From contig OX337238.1 of the NCBI GenBank assembly GCA_946965045.2, positions 2,108,001 to 2,172,000 of the forward strand: 64,000 bases of DNA, read 5' to 3'. The position numbers and the translations under genes are program-made. Origin of the DNA: Epithemia pelagica (lineage: Eukaryota; Bacillariophyta; Bacillariophyceae; Surirellales; Surirellaceae). Numbering within the stretch: the stretch's first letter is position 1; each line of letters starts with the position of its first letter. Of this stretch, positions 22,329 through 31,176 are shown in pieces. Below the pieces are notes generated by a model that saw only the letters and a program-made list of their open reading frames with translations, was not told the DNA's origin and searched no databases.

Positions 22329-22907
22329 TTACCTGGTGCGTCGCTTCTTCTTCGAGCGCTTCTCTCTCACCGATCTGGTGGTTTCTTTGGCTGCCGGCTT
22401 AGCGTCTGGTTCCGCCTTCCGGGTTCGGTTACTTTTGTCCTTGTTGGGACTGGCAACGACTTCGACGCTGCTATCTCCCTGTCCTTCTCTTGGTTCGCTC
22501 TCCGCTTCAGATTCACCTTGTGTGTTCGCGGGGGCTGCCACTGCAGTGGAGGAGGTTACTGCGGAAGGGTACTGGTATTCCGCACGAGCACGAGCAACTT
22601 GGTTGTCGCCTGCGTCGGGACCCTTGAAGTAGTCGTCGGTAGAGACTGTTGCGCTTGTGGCTCGGTGAGGAGTGCTTCGTCTACTCGACTCACTAGACAA
22701 TCCCTCGTCCTCGTCGTCAATGGCGTTTTCAAGCGTTTGATACGCGGCGCCAAGACGTTCTTCGTTTCGCACTTGTGCTTCTCTGTTCGCTTCCAATTCG
22801 TTGTGGTATTGGGTGAGAATCCGAGACCGATCTTGGTGGATCCTGGCACGCTGGCGGTGTAGGGATTCGATGACTTGCTTGGCGTATAGGACTCGGAATA
22901 CTTTGTC
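22329..22907 (-). CDS. TE1 accessory ORF A (coiled coil, basic tail), start unclear
   Basis: An open frame of about 192 codons, with no ATG between the upstream stop (22908-22910) and its end. The N-terminal third is helical and charged (HRQRARIHQDRSRILTQYHN), and the C-terminus ends in a strongly basic stretch (REKRSKKKRRTR) like a nuclear-localisation signal. It may be entered by splicing from the leader or from a non-ATG start. It is not recognised. Confidence 0.4.
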   Translation of the reverse strand, partial: DKVFRVLYAKQVIESLHRQRARIHQDRSRILTQYHNELEANREAQVRNEERLGAAYQTLENAIDDEDEGLSSESSRRSTPHRATSATVSTDDYFKGPDAGDNQVARARAEYQYPSAVTSSTAVAAPANTQGESEAESEPREGQGDSSVEVVASPNKDKSNRTRKAEPDAKPAAKETTRSVREKRSKKKRRTR

Positions 22908-22939
22908 TCATTCCATGCAGGATGTTTCAGGATAGTCTT

Positions 22940-22953
22940 TTCTATTGAGTTAA
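22940..22953 (-). promoter_or_regulatory. TE1 primer-binding site complementary to its own LTR
   Basis: The 14 bases directly inside the 5' LTR read TTAACTCAATAGAA on the element's sense strand. The LTR contains the exact complement TTCTATTGAGTTAA at 23057-23070 (and 16607-16620 in the other LTR), starting 201 bases from the LTR 5' end. This is the arrangement used for tRNA-independent self-priming by Tf1-type elements. Confidence 0.6.
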
Positions 22954-23271
22954 TGTTGGAAGGAGGGCTGAGGTTCGTCTTCAACGATCCGGTGCTCTTC
23001 TACAGAGGTGCGCTGTGTTTCCTTTAGAAATCACTTGCTATTACTCTCGTTACGTTTTAACTCAATAGAATGAGATCGTTTGACGATCTCCGCGTAGGAC
23101 GGTTTCGTCCATGACACCTTCTCATCTGGGCATGACACCTTCTTATCTGGGCCACTCAGTACGTCACTGTTTTCTTCCTGCTTGGGATTGTCATTGGGAT
23201 TTCGTTCATCGTTGAGGGTTGACGGCAAGACCGTTCCCTTTGTTGGTCCTTCTTCGTCTCCTTTTTCAACA
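22954..23271 (-). repeat. TE1 5' LTR
   Basis: 318 bp, identical to 16504-16821 except for one base. It lies upstream of gag on the minus strand and should drive the element. Confidence 0.95.
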
Positions 23272-23276
23272 GAAAG

Positions 23277-24456
23277 CGGTGGATGGCATTTTGAAATGCA
23301 AAAAAGCCTCTGAGGCAAATATAGCATGAACCGTACTGTTGTTTTCGGTTCCCCCTTGGCATTTCAATCCCATCATTTGACGCTCCTTTTACATCGCTCG
23401 AGCCTCTTGCAAACACCCCAAACAAATTGTGGGCAATGAGGAATGAACGAGACCTCCAAAACAGCGACGAGAGAGATAAGGAATGTCGAATTGTCTACAG
23501 CTCACACGCTCACACCAAGTATCCTCGGCCATTCCCTGGAAACCAGCTCACTTGTGGACGTTCCTTGGACCTGGGTCAGACTTGTCGGCCAGAATGCTCT
23601 GTTTCATGAGCCGTTCAGGATAACAACCGGCTTGGACCAACAGAGATGAGTGGCCAGCCGGCAAGAACTCTGACGCGTTTTTAGTGTCGAACTTTCTTGA
23701 ACTTGGCCCTTTTCCTCGTCCGACGAATCTGTTGTGTGGACAATGACCGTAAACTGCCGTATAGGGTAACTGTAGAAGGAAAAAAAGTGTTTTTTTTTCA
23801 TGGATTAATGGATCGTTTCCCTTGTCTCTCTCTAATGGACGACTCTGATGGGCAAGAGAGATGATCCAGCCTTTCTTGCGGTGGCTGAGACTGTGACATC
23901 TCTTTCGAGTAGGTAGTACCAAGTCATTCCTTGAGCATATCATGTTGTTTGTATAGCTTTGGAAAAGACAGTTCGCATCTGCCTCTATACCACGATCCAA
24001 GCATAAGAAGCATACATTGGCCAATTATATGAATGCCAACAACACCAACAGCCTGTCCACCTTGAAAACGACAAACAACTCCCACGTACCAACAAGGAGA
24101 GTGAGACAAGCTGATGGCAATCGAGTTTGGCCAATCTATTCGTGAAATAAAATGTCAAGACTTTTGCCAGTGGAAGGAGATGGAAGGAAGGTGTAGTTCC
24201 GGAGGTTGAAATTATGGGGAAAATGGATCAGGAACTCCTGCTAACCCAAACACTTGTGTCCTACAATTTCACAGCAAAGGACAACCGTATATACTTGTAG
24301 TGTTTTTCTTGATCTTGTTAATAAGCTTGCAAATATGCTGTCTTATGAATACTATTGATTTGGGGAAACGCTCCTATTGCTGTCCCTTTGAGGTGTTGAC
24401 AGTGCTTCCGCTCCTTGTGAAGGTGCTGGAGTTGATTGGGGTTTGGGGAAACACTC
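23277..24456. other. 3' flank of the truncated CRN-like copy
   Basis: About 1.2 kb of non-coding sequence duplicated at 33439-34605. It contains a direct repeat of about 28 bp (TTGGGGAAAC...TCCTATTGCTGTCC near 24360 and 24444). I see no gene in it. Confidence 0.5.
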
Positions 24457-26090
24457 CTATTGCTGTCCCTTTGCAGTGCCCACAATTTCTGCCTTGGAAT
24501 TACAACCAACTGGAGGTGCTGGAGTTGGTTGTAAATCCAAGGCAGAAATTGTGGGCTCCAAATGTTCTTTGAACCAAATCGAATCCAGCCCCTTTGGCAT
24601 TGCGAAATTATTCACCTCCGTCAAAGAGTTGGACACTGCCAAAATTCGTTTTGTTTCAACACTCTTGGGTGGTTCGGCATTTTCATTTCTTGTCACCAGT
24701 GTCTCTACCTCTGTCTGAAAGCTTTGGACCGCAACAGCAGACCACTGTTTGGAAATCTCCTTCTTCTGTTTAGTTTCTTTGTTGGAGCTTTCAGTGTTGC
24801 CAATGCCCAGAGATTGGCACCAGTCATTGAGATTGGAATGTAACCGAGCATAGTGTTTGCACTGAATCGCCAAAATAGTCACGTTCCACTCCTTGTCCAC
24901 CAGAACAACAAACAAATCTGGTCCTTGGGCATTTGGTACCCCCTGGGATACTACAAAGCAAGTGTTGTTTTTCACTTCGTTTTGGCTGAAAAAAGGCTCT
25001 TTAAGAGCAAGTTCCGACAGTTCTTCCTTCAAATCCTCTTCGCGCATTTCTTCATTCTTCCGACGGCTGCGTGGCCACCCATTCTCTAACTCGTGTGTTT
25101 CGGTTGCATATCCTTGCACCTCAAATAGCCTCATACAGTGAAGAGATACGACCTCCTCAAACTGCTTTCCCATTGATGGAAGCAACAATTTCGTACTCCC
25201 GGAGCACGACAAGTACTTCAGGGCGTTGGATGTGCCGTTCCTCCTTGCCAGTCCCTTCTCAAATAAGGTGTCGTATTTCTCCTCGAAAAACAGCTCCATG
25301 GCAACGTTCTTGTCATTGGAACCTTCCGAATCACCTCCTTTTGCGACTCCCGATCCCTCACTTGGCTCTCCTTTTTCTTGGATAACATTGTTGTACAAAG
25401 CGTTCTTCACATTCATCAAATGACTCTCAAGTTGGGACTCCAGTTCATTCCTGGTCTTGTCGTTCGACTGGTTGATCGCTTTATTCAGTGCCTCCTCCTG
25501 GTGGTAGACAAATGCGCAACGTAGCAATAGTTCCCGATCCTGGTTTTCCAACTCACCCACAGTATTGGTTCGCAAATAGTACCGCACAGGGTAGTCCATT
25601 ATGTGCTGATAAGACGTAATGGCTTTCAGTCGTTCCGTATAGCGTGTTTCTTTTGTAGTCACACCATATGCATCTACCTCATGTTCTATAGCACGTAGGA
25701 TTGGTAAGACTCCTCGAAAGAACATCCTGGCATTGGTCCTCAGAATGCGGCAATATCCGACCTCAAGAGCAGCCTTCACAGCATTGTGCAATTCCTGCTC
25801 CTTCCGCAGCAGGTTTTCTAAATTTGGTTGCTTCATTGTTACTATCTTGACAAGGCTCGGACTTGTGCCGACTCGACCTCTGTGGATGGCGTCTGTGCCA
25901 GTTCCAACAAGAACGAGTTGCACGCGCCCTTTAGGACGTACAAGATACCTGTGACGTTCAATTATTTCCTCGACGCAAGAGACAAGACCCTCCACAAGGT
26001 CAATGTTTGTTGCTTCATCGATGACGATGGCCACCTTTTCAGGTCTTTCATTCTTTGGAAATTCACCCTCAAGCCATTTCTGAACATACG
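24457..26090 (-). pseudogene. CRN-like ATPase-nuclease, 5'-truncated duplicate
   Basis: This encodes the C-terminal ~545 residues of the gene at 34606-37854, nearly identical, and is cut at the codons for YVQKW. It keeps the Walker B region (VAIVIDEATN), the GTGTDA motif and the C-terminal nuclease motif, but lacks the Walker A loop and the signal peptide. The frame continues 5' into the TE2 LTR but finds no ATG there, so expression is doubtful. Confidence 0.85.
24479..24555. repeat. 33-bp inverted repeat with 11-base loop (copy 1)
   Basis: The arms are 24479-24511 and 24523-24555, 32 of 33 pairs matching. It lies within the last codons of the truncated CRN-like frame and is identical to the structure at 34628-34704. 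Confidence 0.85.
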
Positions 26091-26096
26091 TTAACC

Positions 26097-26330
26097 TGCG
26101 AGTAGTGGAAAAGAACGGCGGTCTCTTTCCACTGAGCAATCCGTAAAAGGATACTTATTCTGATAATCACTATTATGTTAGTCCTAAATTCTCACTAAAT
26201 TCACTTATCTTTTCTTCAATATCTTTTGGATGAGTCATTCCATCCACTCGTTCACATCTACGTCGCTCATCATTCGTGATTGATGAGTCTTGTTGCCAGG
26301 TATAAGCTTGCTACCCCAGCTATACTCGCA
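26097..26330 (-). repeat. TE2 3' LTR
   Basis: 234 bp with perfect 8-base terminal inverted repeats TGCGAGTA/TACTCGCA. Six bases (TTAACC) separate it from the CRN-like fragment; on the sense strand the first five read GGTTA, the same as the start of the primer-binding site. Confidence 0.93.
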
Positions 26331-26355
26331 CTCCCTCTCAAGCGCAATATCTCGG

Positions 26356-29300
26356 CTACCATCCACTCAGTAGCTTCCGAATTGTTTCAAATGTATCTTT
26401 CGTCAGACCCTTTGTCATGATGTCTGCACGTTGTTTCGATGTCTCGATCTTTTCAACCGTGACTCGATTCGGCTTTAAGTGCGATCGAAACCAGTGCATT
26501 CGTATCGCATAGAACTTTGATCTTGGTGTAAACCTGCCCGGCTCCATATTCGCGAGCGTCAGGGCACCATTGTTATCTTCCCACACTGTGGTTCTGAATT
26601 TCGTGCTCTGATCTTCTGTCATGCCGACACCTCGTGCCACAGTTTTCAGAAGTTCCAGAAGAGGCAACACAGATTTCATCGCCACACTGAGCGCTGTGTA
26701 TTCCGCCTCCATTGTTGATGTTGCAATATCCGATTGCAACTTGCTTTGCCAGATGACTGGACAGTTTGCGATGCAAATGGCAAACCCAGTTCGGCTTTTG
26801 ACACATGACGGATCCATCTTGTCCTCATGTGGCCACAGACCCGCGAAGTCTGCATCAACATAACAATCAACGTTGAGATTGTCGTAAGTTGGACGGAGAA
26901 TGAGCCCTTTCTCCATTGTCCCTTTCAAGTATTGTCCGATCCTTTCTAACGCCTCTTCGTGTGTTGTCTTAGGATCATGGGTGTATCGTGCACACTGACT
27001 GACGGCATATGTGATGTCGGGTCTTGAATGTGCTTGCAAATATTGCAGCATTCCAATGACACTTGGATAGCTGAATTTGCACTGTGCTGGAGTCCCATTT
27101 TTGTTTGCCACCAGAGGATCCTTCGATGCTGGTGTCCTTTTCATGGGTTTGTCTCCAAGTTGGAGAGCCTCTACAATTTGCTTGATAAGGCCCTTCTGCG
27201 TCAACGTGATAGTACCATCACTATCGTTGCGTTCAATGTGTACGCCGAGAAATCCGGCTACACTGTCTTCGATCTCGAGTGTCACGTTCTGTTGATTCTG
27301 GAGTTTCCCAAGAAACTCATCAATCCACTCGCGTTTGGGGCTGTAAATCAATGTGTCGTCCACATAGACCAGCACGATGATTTTGTCGGACATGAACAGG
27401 CACGGATCGATGTGTTCCTGCGACTTGAGTCCGACTTGTTCCAATTTGCTTTTCAGATGAAGGACGAAGTTGCGTGGTGCCTGCTTTAGGCCATACAACG
27501 ATCGAGTAAGTTTCAAGACTTTCCCTGGTTGCGCAAACCCTCTCGGCATCTCAACATACACGCCACTTTTCTTTTGTTCTTCTTCTGTCATCTTGTTCCA
27601 ATTGGGATCCTTGTCGATCGGCGCATGTACAAATGCTGCCGTGTAATCCACTTGTACCGTGGACAGATTCAAAATGATGGAAAGAATCATCATCAGGCGC
27701 ACAGTCGTCCAATTCACAACGGGTGCAAACGTGTCGAAGAAATCGACTCCTTCGACTTGTTTGTCCCCCCGTGCACAAAACCGTGCTTTCAATTTGCGTA
27801 CGGATCCATCGGGATACCGTTTGCACTTGAACGCCCATGTGCCAGGTAAGACATTCATCCATGTCTCTCTTGCCACGACTTCCCATGCTTTCATCTTCTC
27901 ATGAAGCGTGTTATATTCTTTCTTGCAAGCCTCCCAGTACCCGTCTTTATCGGGACCGTTCATGGCTTGTTCCCATGAGGGATTGTCTGCAGCATCGGCC
28001 TTGGTTGCCAATGCCATGGGATGCATCTCTTCAATCCAGCGTGTGTCCGGATCCGTATGACGATCCAGCCACAGGTCCATTGCCAATAGGTCTTTGGATT
28101 TGGACGCAATTGCGCTGGTCAGAGTGTCCCAGGTAAGGGATTGGAGGAACTGTGCATTTAACAGCTCTCGTCTCACTTTTTGCTTTGGCCTTGTTGACCC
28201 ACGAGGAAAGTAAGCAGTCGATGCCCACAATCGCTCATCGAATAAGTGACGATTGGGACGACGTTCTCTTTTGCCTCTCCCATGTGATTCTGGATTGGGT
28301 TCGGCAAAATGCCTATTACGGCGTTCAATCTCTTCTTGTCTTGTCGTGCTGTCATCGTCTGAGTCGTCTTCAAAAACGATCTCATGTTCTGCTTCGTCGG
28401 CTTCTCCCTCTGGAGGCAACAATTCACCATTTGGAGCTCCCTCTGGAGGCAACAATCCACCTGTTTGATCTTGACTTGGCAATTCACCGGGTTCTGCAGG
28501 TGGTTCTGGTCCTTGCCCTCGCTCTGTTGGCTGTTCCAGTGGAGGTTGGAATCGAACATGGTTCCTTGTGACTCGGCCTCTCCCCCCGTCAACAGACGTT
28601 GGAACAGGAACAATGGGTAAAGGAGGAGTGGGCAAGGGACGAGGAGGACGTGACTGACGTCGGGCGTGCCGTTCCGCAATCTCGGAATCGGTCATCCACT
28701 CGTCACCAAGCTCCAAATTACCATCATCATCATCTTCGTCAGGCAGGTTAGATTCAGTGCCCGCCGCTAGCAGACGTTGCCAAAAGTCACCGTTCAAATT
28801 TGGCTCATCGAAGAGCCCGCCAGAATCGGCATTAGGGACCGTAGAAAATAAATCATCGTAGACCACATGATACTGTGAGCTGATGAATCCCGAACGAAGA
28901 TTGAGTATACGACCAACAGTAGTAGAATGGTCGGGCGAAATCCCAAGAAACTGACCACGTCGTGCCTTGGCTTGCCATTTAGGCAACTTCTTTCCGTCTT
29001 GAAGCTTGGGGTCCAGGACATACACAGGACATCCCCATACGTGACTCCGCTGAAGGTGGTGAAAATCGGAGAATGTGATGCCAGAGAAGATTTCGAGTGG
29101 AGCGATGTTCGTCCGGCGATTCGGAAGGTGGTTCCATAGCCAGACGGCGTGCTCAACGGCAAAGGGCCAAAGATGCAAGTGCATTTGCTCGGGCCAGTGA
29201 ATGGTCGCGTGTAGTAACATAGTACGGGCCCAAGACATCGTGGTCTTTACTGCCCTTTCCGCGACTCCATTCTGGTGATGTGCCCCAACGCCTGAGAAGC

Positions 29301-31176
29301 TGATACGTTGACCACTTCCGTGTACATGGTTCAGAAATTCTTCTCGGCCAAACGGAGCATTATCGGCGCGGTACTCTCGTATCTTGACACCGTATTCATC
29401 CGCGAACCGCTCAAACTTCTTCTTAGAACTGATCGTCTCACCAACTCGAAGGGACACTTGGTTCGCCAAGAAGATCATGCCAGAGGCATGATCGACAAAC
29501 AGAGTTCCCCCTCTATACTGTTCTTCGGTCCTCTCTTTGCCATACGTGTGAGGAAGACGGCCACGAATCGTGGATTCGTATTGATCAATCGAAACACAAT
29601 CTCCTGGTTGAAGGTGCTCCCTCTTGAGCATACTGTCTTTCCCATCCACCAATCCACCGTGATTCGAATGAGGCGTCCGGCGATGTTGCTTCCCAAGCAT
29701 ACAAGCTGCGCACAAAGGTATGACGCAACTTGTTGTCTTCGCTTCTTTTGTCTCCAGCACTAACCGTCGACTGTTTGCTTTTGGATCTCGACAGATCGTC
29801 TGAATCCATTGCATGTTGGCATGGCCAAGCTTCCAGTGCCACAGCAAGAGCCCCCTTTGCGATGCCGTCAAGTTCTGGTTAGTCTCGTCGGCCACATTCA
29901 TCAAGCCACTGTGATTTGCCGTAGACAAGGCCGACTTGACGGAATATCCATCACCCAGCATCGTTGCATCTTCGAAGGTAAGTCCCATTTGATTCACATT
30001 CCCTGTGAGCATAAAGGGAAGATTACTACTGGAGTTATATGGAAATTCTAACCATGTCCCATCCGGGACTTGCAACTGCGTTTTCTTGTGGTCGAGTACC
30101 AGTTTTCCAGCTTGCTGTTCCTGGAAGAACGTTTGCGGGCTGAACAAACGAATCGAGGCTTCTGGTACGTAGTATGCTTTCGTCTTGATCGTTCGGGCTA
30201 CCCCCATAACATCTCTAACCATCCATTGGACCGTGCTAAAACCTCGGACTGCTGTTGTTCCAGACAATCCATTCAACGATGAGATTTCGGCCGGTTGAAT
30301 TGGTCCAACGAAGTCTTGGAGATTTGGCGTCAACGATTTGGACGCTCCAGAATCGATCACAATGGGAAGCACATCTTGTTCTCGTTGACTCATGTACACC
30401 GTCATGCGACGTGACAATTCACCAATAGTCTCACTATTCAAACCAGAACAATCAACCTGGTTCAACGGGACAGTGACGGCTTGAAAACTTTTCAGTTGTC
30501 CAAAATTGGCTGCTGCAACCATGCTTTGTCGCAACATCAGTTTCCAAGGGGTCTTTCGTCTTGTAAGGTCAGCTCCAAGCCACGCCCCATGACTCAACAA
30601 TTTTATTGTCTGCCACTGACGAACTGGATCGACTTGTGGTAGCAAGGAATCGTCCTTCAGGGCCAAACTCCAAAGCGACAATCCACCAAAGATTTGATCT
30701 CGAAGAGTCTTCGTCATGTCGTTTGTCGCTCCCTCTGGAGACGACGTTCTCGGGTTGGTCCAGTTGTCCCAGTCGTCCGTGTTGTACCAAAGACAAGGAC
30801 GGTTGTTTCGCCAGATCACACGATGGACTCGACGTCGTGCTTTCATTTTGAGGCCATAGGAATGTACCGATTGTCTCAAACGAGGTTTTGGTGGTCTTGG
30901 TGGAATGCTCACAGCAGGAGCAGCTGTGGCTCCGGACTTGGAGTCTTGCTCGACCAAGCTCATGGCACAACAAAGGCCTGTGAACAGGGCGAGATACAGT
31001 AGAAATAACCACGGCAGATAAAGCCAAAATAGGTCCCCCATCCCCCTCATGAGCGCACAGTCGAGTAAGGATGAGAAGATAGAGGTCGCCCAGGTTTCCC
31101 TCCTGGGACCATAGCGATGATAGGGTCGGCCTACACCAGATGGACCGTCTAAAGACGCCACCCAGCGGCCACCCCA
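26356..31176 (-). CDS. TE2 Pol polyprotein (in frame after the gag TGA)
   Basis: The frame is open from the base after the gag stop to TGA/TAG near 26356; the first ATG is at 31161 (1601 residues). In order: a hydrophobic stretch near the start, aspartic protease VIDSGASKS (about residue 268), GAG-pre-integrase (HWKLGHAN ... CAACMLGKQHRR), integrase core (DQYES, FVDHASG, YRADNAPF, HHQNGVAERA), reverse transcriptase (YVDD about 1265) and RNase H (CYVDADFAG, STMEAEYTAL). All appear intact. Synthesis probably depends on readthrough of the gag TGA, or on internal initiation at 31161. Confidence 0.93.
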   Translation of the reverse strand, partial: WGGRWVASLDGPSGVGRPYHRYGPRRETWATSIFSSLLDCALMRGMGDLFWLYLPWLFLLYLALFTGLCCAMSLVEQDSKSGATAAPAVSIPPRPPKPRLRQSVHSYGLKMKARRRVHRVIWRNNRPCLWYNTDDWDNWTNPRTSSPEGATNDMTKTLRDQIFGGLSLWSLALKDDSLLPQVDPVRQWQTIKLLSHGAWLGADLTRRKTPWKLMLRQSMVAAANFGQLKSFQAVTVPLNQVDCSGLNSETIGELSRRMTVYMSQREQDVLPIVIDSGASKSLTPNLQDFVGPIQPAEISSLNGLSGTTAVRGFSTVQWMVRDVMGVARTIKTKAYYVPEASIRLFSPQTFFQEQQAGKLVLDHKKTQLQVPDGTWLEFPYNSSSNLPFMLTGNVNQMGLTFEDATMLGDGYSVKSALSTANHSGLMNVADETNQNLTASQRGLLLWHWKLGHANMQWIQTICRDPKANSRRLVLETKEAKTTSCVIPLCAACMLGKQHRRTPHSNHGGLVDGKDSMLKREHLQPGDCVSIDQYESTIRGRLPHTYGKERTEEQYRGGTLFVDHASGMIFLANQVSLRVGETISSKKKFERFADEYGVKIREYRADNAPFGREEFLNHVHGSGQRISFSGVGAHHQNGVAERAVKTTMSWARTMLLHATIHWPEQMHLHLWPFAVEHAVWLWNHLPNRRTNIAPLEIFSGITFSDFHHLQRSHVWGCPVYVLDPKLQDGKKLPKWQAKARRGQFLGISPDHSTTVGRILNLRSGFISSQYHVVYDDLFSTVPNADSGGLFDEPNLNGDFWQRLLAAGTESNLPDEDDDDGNLELGDEWMTDSEIAERHARRQSRPPRPLPTPPLPIVPVPTSVDGGRGRVTRNHVRFQPPLEQPTERGQGPEPPAEPGELPSQDQTGGLLPPEGAPNGELLPPEGEADEAEHEIVFEDDSDDDSTTRQEEIERRNRHFAEPNPESHGRGKRERRPNRHLFDERLWASTAYFPRGSTRPKQKVRRELLNAQFLQSLTWDTLTSAIASKSKDLLAMDLWLDRHTDPDTRWIEEMHPMALATKADAADNPSWEQAMNGPDKDGYWEACKKEYNTLHEKMKAWEVVARETWMNVLPGTWAFKCKRYPDGSVRKLKARFCARGDKQVEGVDFFDTFAPVVNWTTVRLMMILSIILNLSTVQVDYTAAFVHAPIDKDPNWNKMTEEEQKKSGVYVEMPRGFAQPGKVLKLTRSLYGLKQAPRNFVLHLKSKLEQVGLKSQEHIDPCLFMSDKIIVLVYVDDTLIYSPKREWIDEFLGKLQNQQNVTLEIEDSVAGFLGVHIERNDSDGTITLTQKGLIKQIVEALQLGDKPMKRTPASKDPLVANKNGTPAQCKFSYPSVIGMLQYLQAHSRPDITYAVSQCARYTHDPKTTHEEALERIGQYLKGTMEKGLILRPTYDNLNVDCYVDADFAGLWPHEDKMDPSCVKSRTGFAICIANCPVIWQSKLQSDIATSTMEAEYTALSVAMKSVLPLLELLKTVARGVGMTEDQSTKFRTTVWEDNNGALTLANMEPGRFTPRSKFYAIRMHWFRSHLKPNRVTVEKIETSKQRADIMTKGLTKDTFETIRKLLSGW

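Larger units (their letters stand above)
16504..23271 (-). mobile_element. Ty1/copia LTR retrotransposon TE1 (6768 bp, minus strand)
   Basis: The termini are TG...CA and the element is flanked by a 5-bp duplication GAAAG (16499-16503 and 23272-23276). The duplicated locus keeps the uninterrupted GAAAG site at 33434-33438. The LTRs are 318 bp each with one difference (C/T near 16698/23148), so insertion is recent. Gag and pol are fused in one intact frame, and two extra frames lie 5' of gag. A polypurine tract (GGAGGAGCG on the minus strand) lies next to the 3' LTR at 16822-16830. The region next to the 5' LTR is complementary to the element's own LTR and not to an evident tRNA. Confidence 0.95.
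16326..26090. repeat. Tandem segmental duplication, copy 1 (interrupted by TE1)
   Basis: The bases 16326-16503 and 23277-26090 match 33261-36239 almost base for base. Seen differences include a 12-bp indel near 23895 and a few single-base changes. Copy 1 is split by TE1 and ends at 26090, where the CRN-like gene stops abruptly and TE2 begins after six extra bases. Confidence 0.9.

Noticed and set aside
23924-24109. Small frames in the CRN 3' flank, also at 34073-34258, as a duplicated small gene
   Set aside because: Copies are identical only because the whole segment is duplicated; composition is not protein-like.
26091-26096. TTAACC beside TE2 as part of a target-site duplication
   Set aside because: The other flank is CCATGC and the intact locus reads GCTCC here; it is filler or a remnant of the primer-site end.
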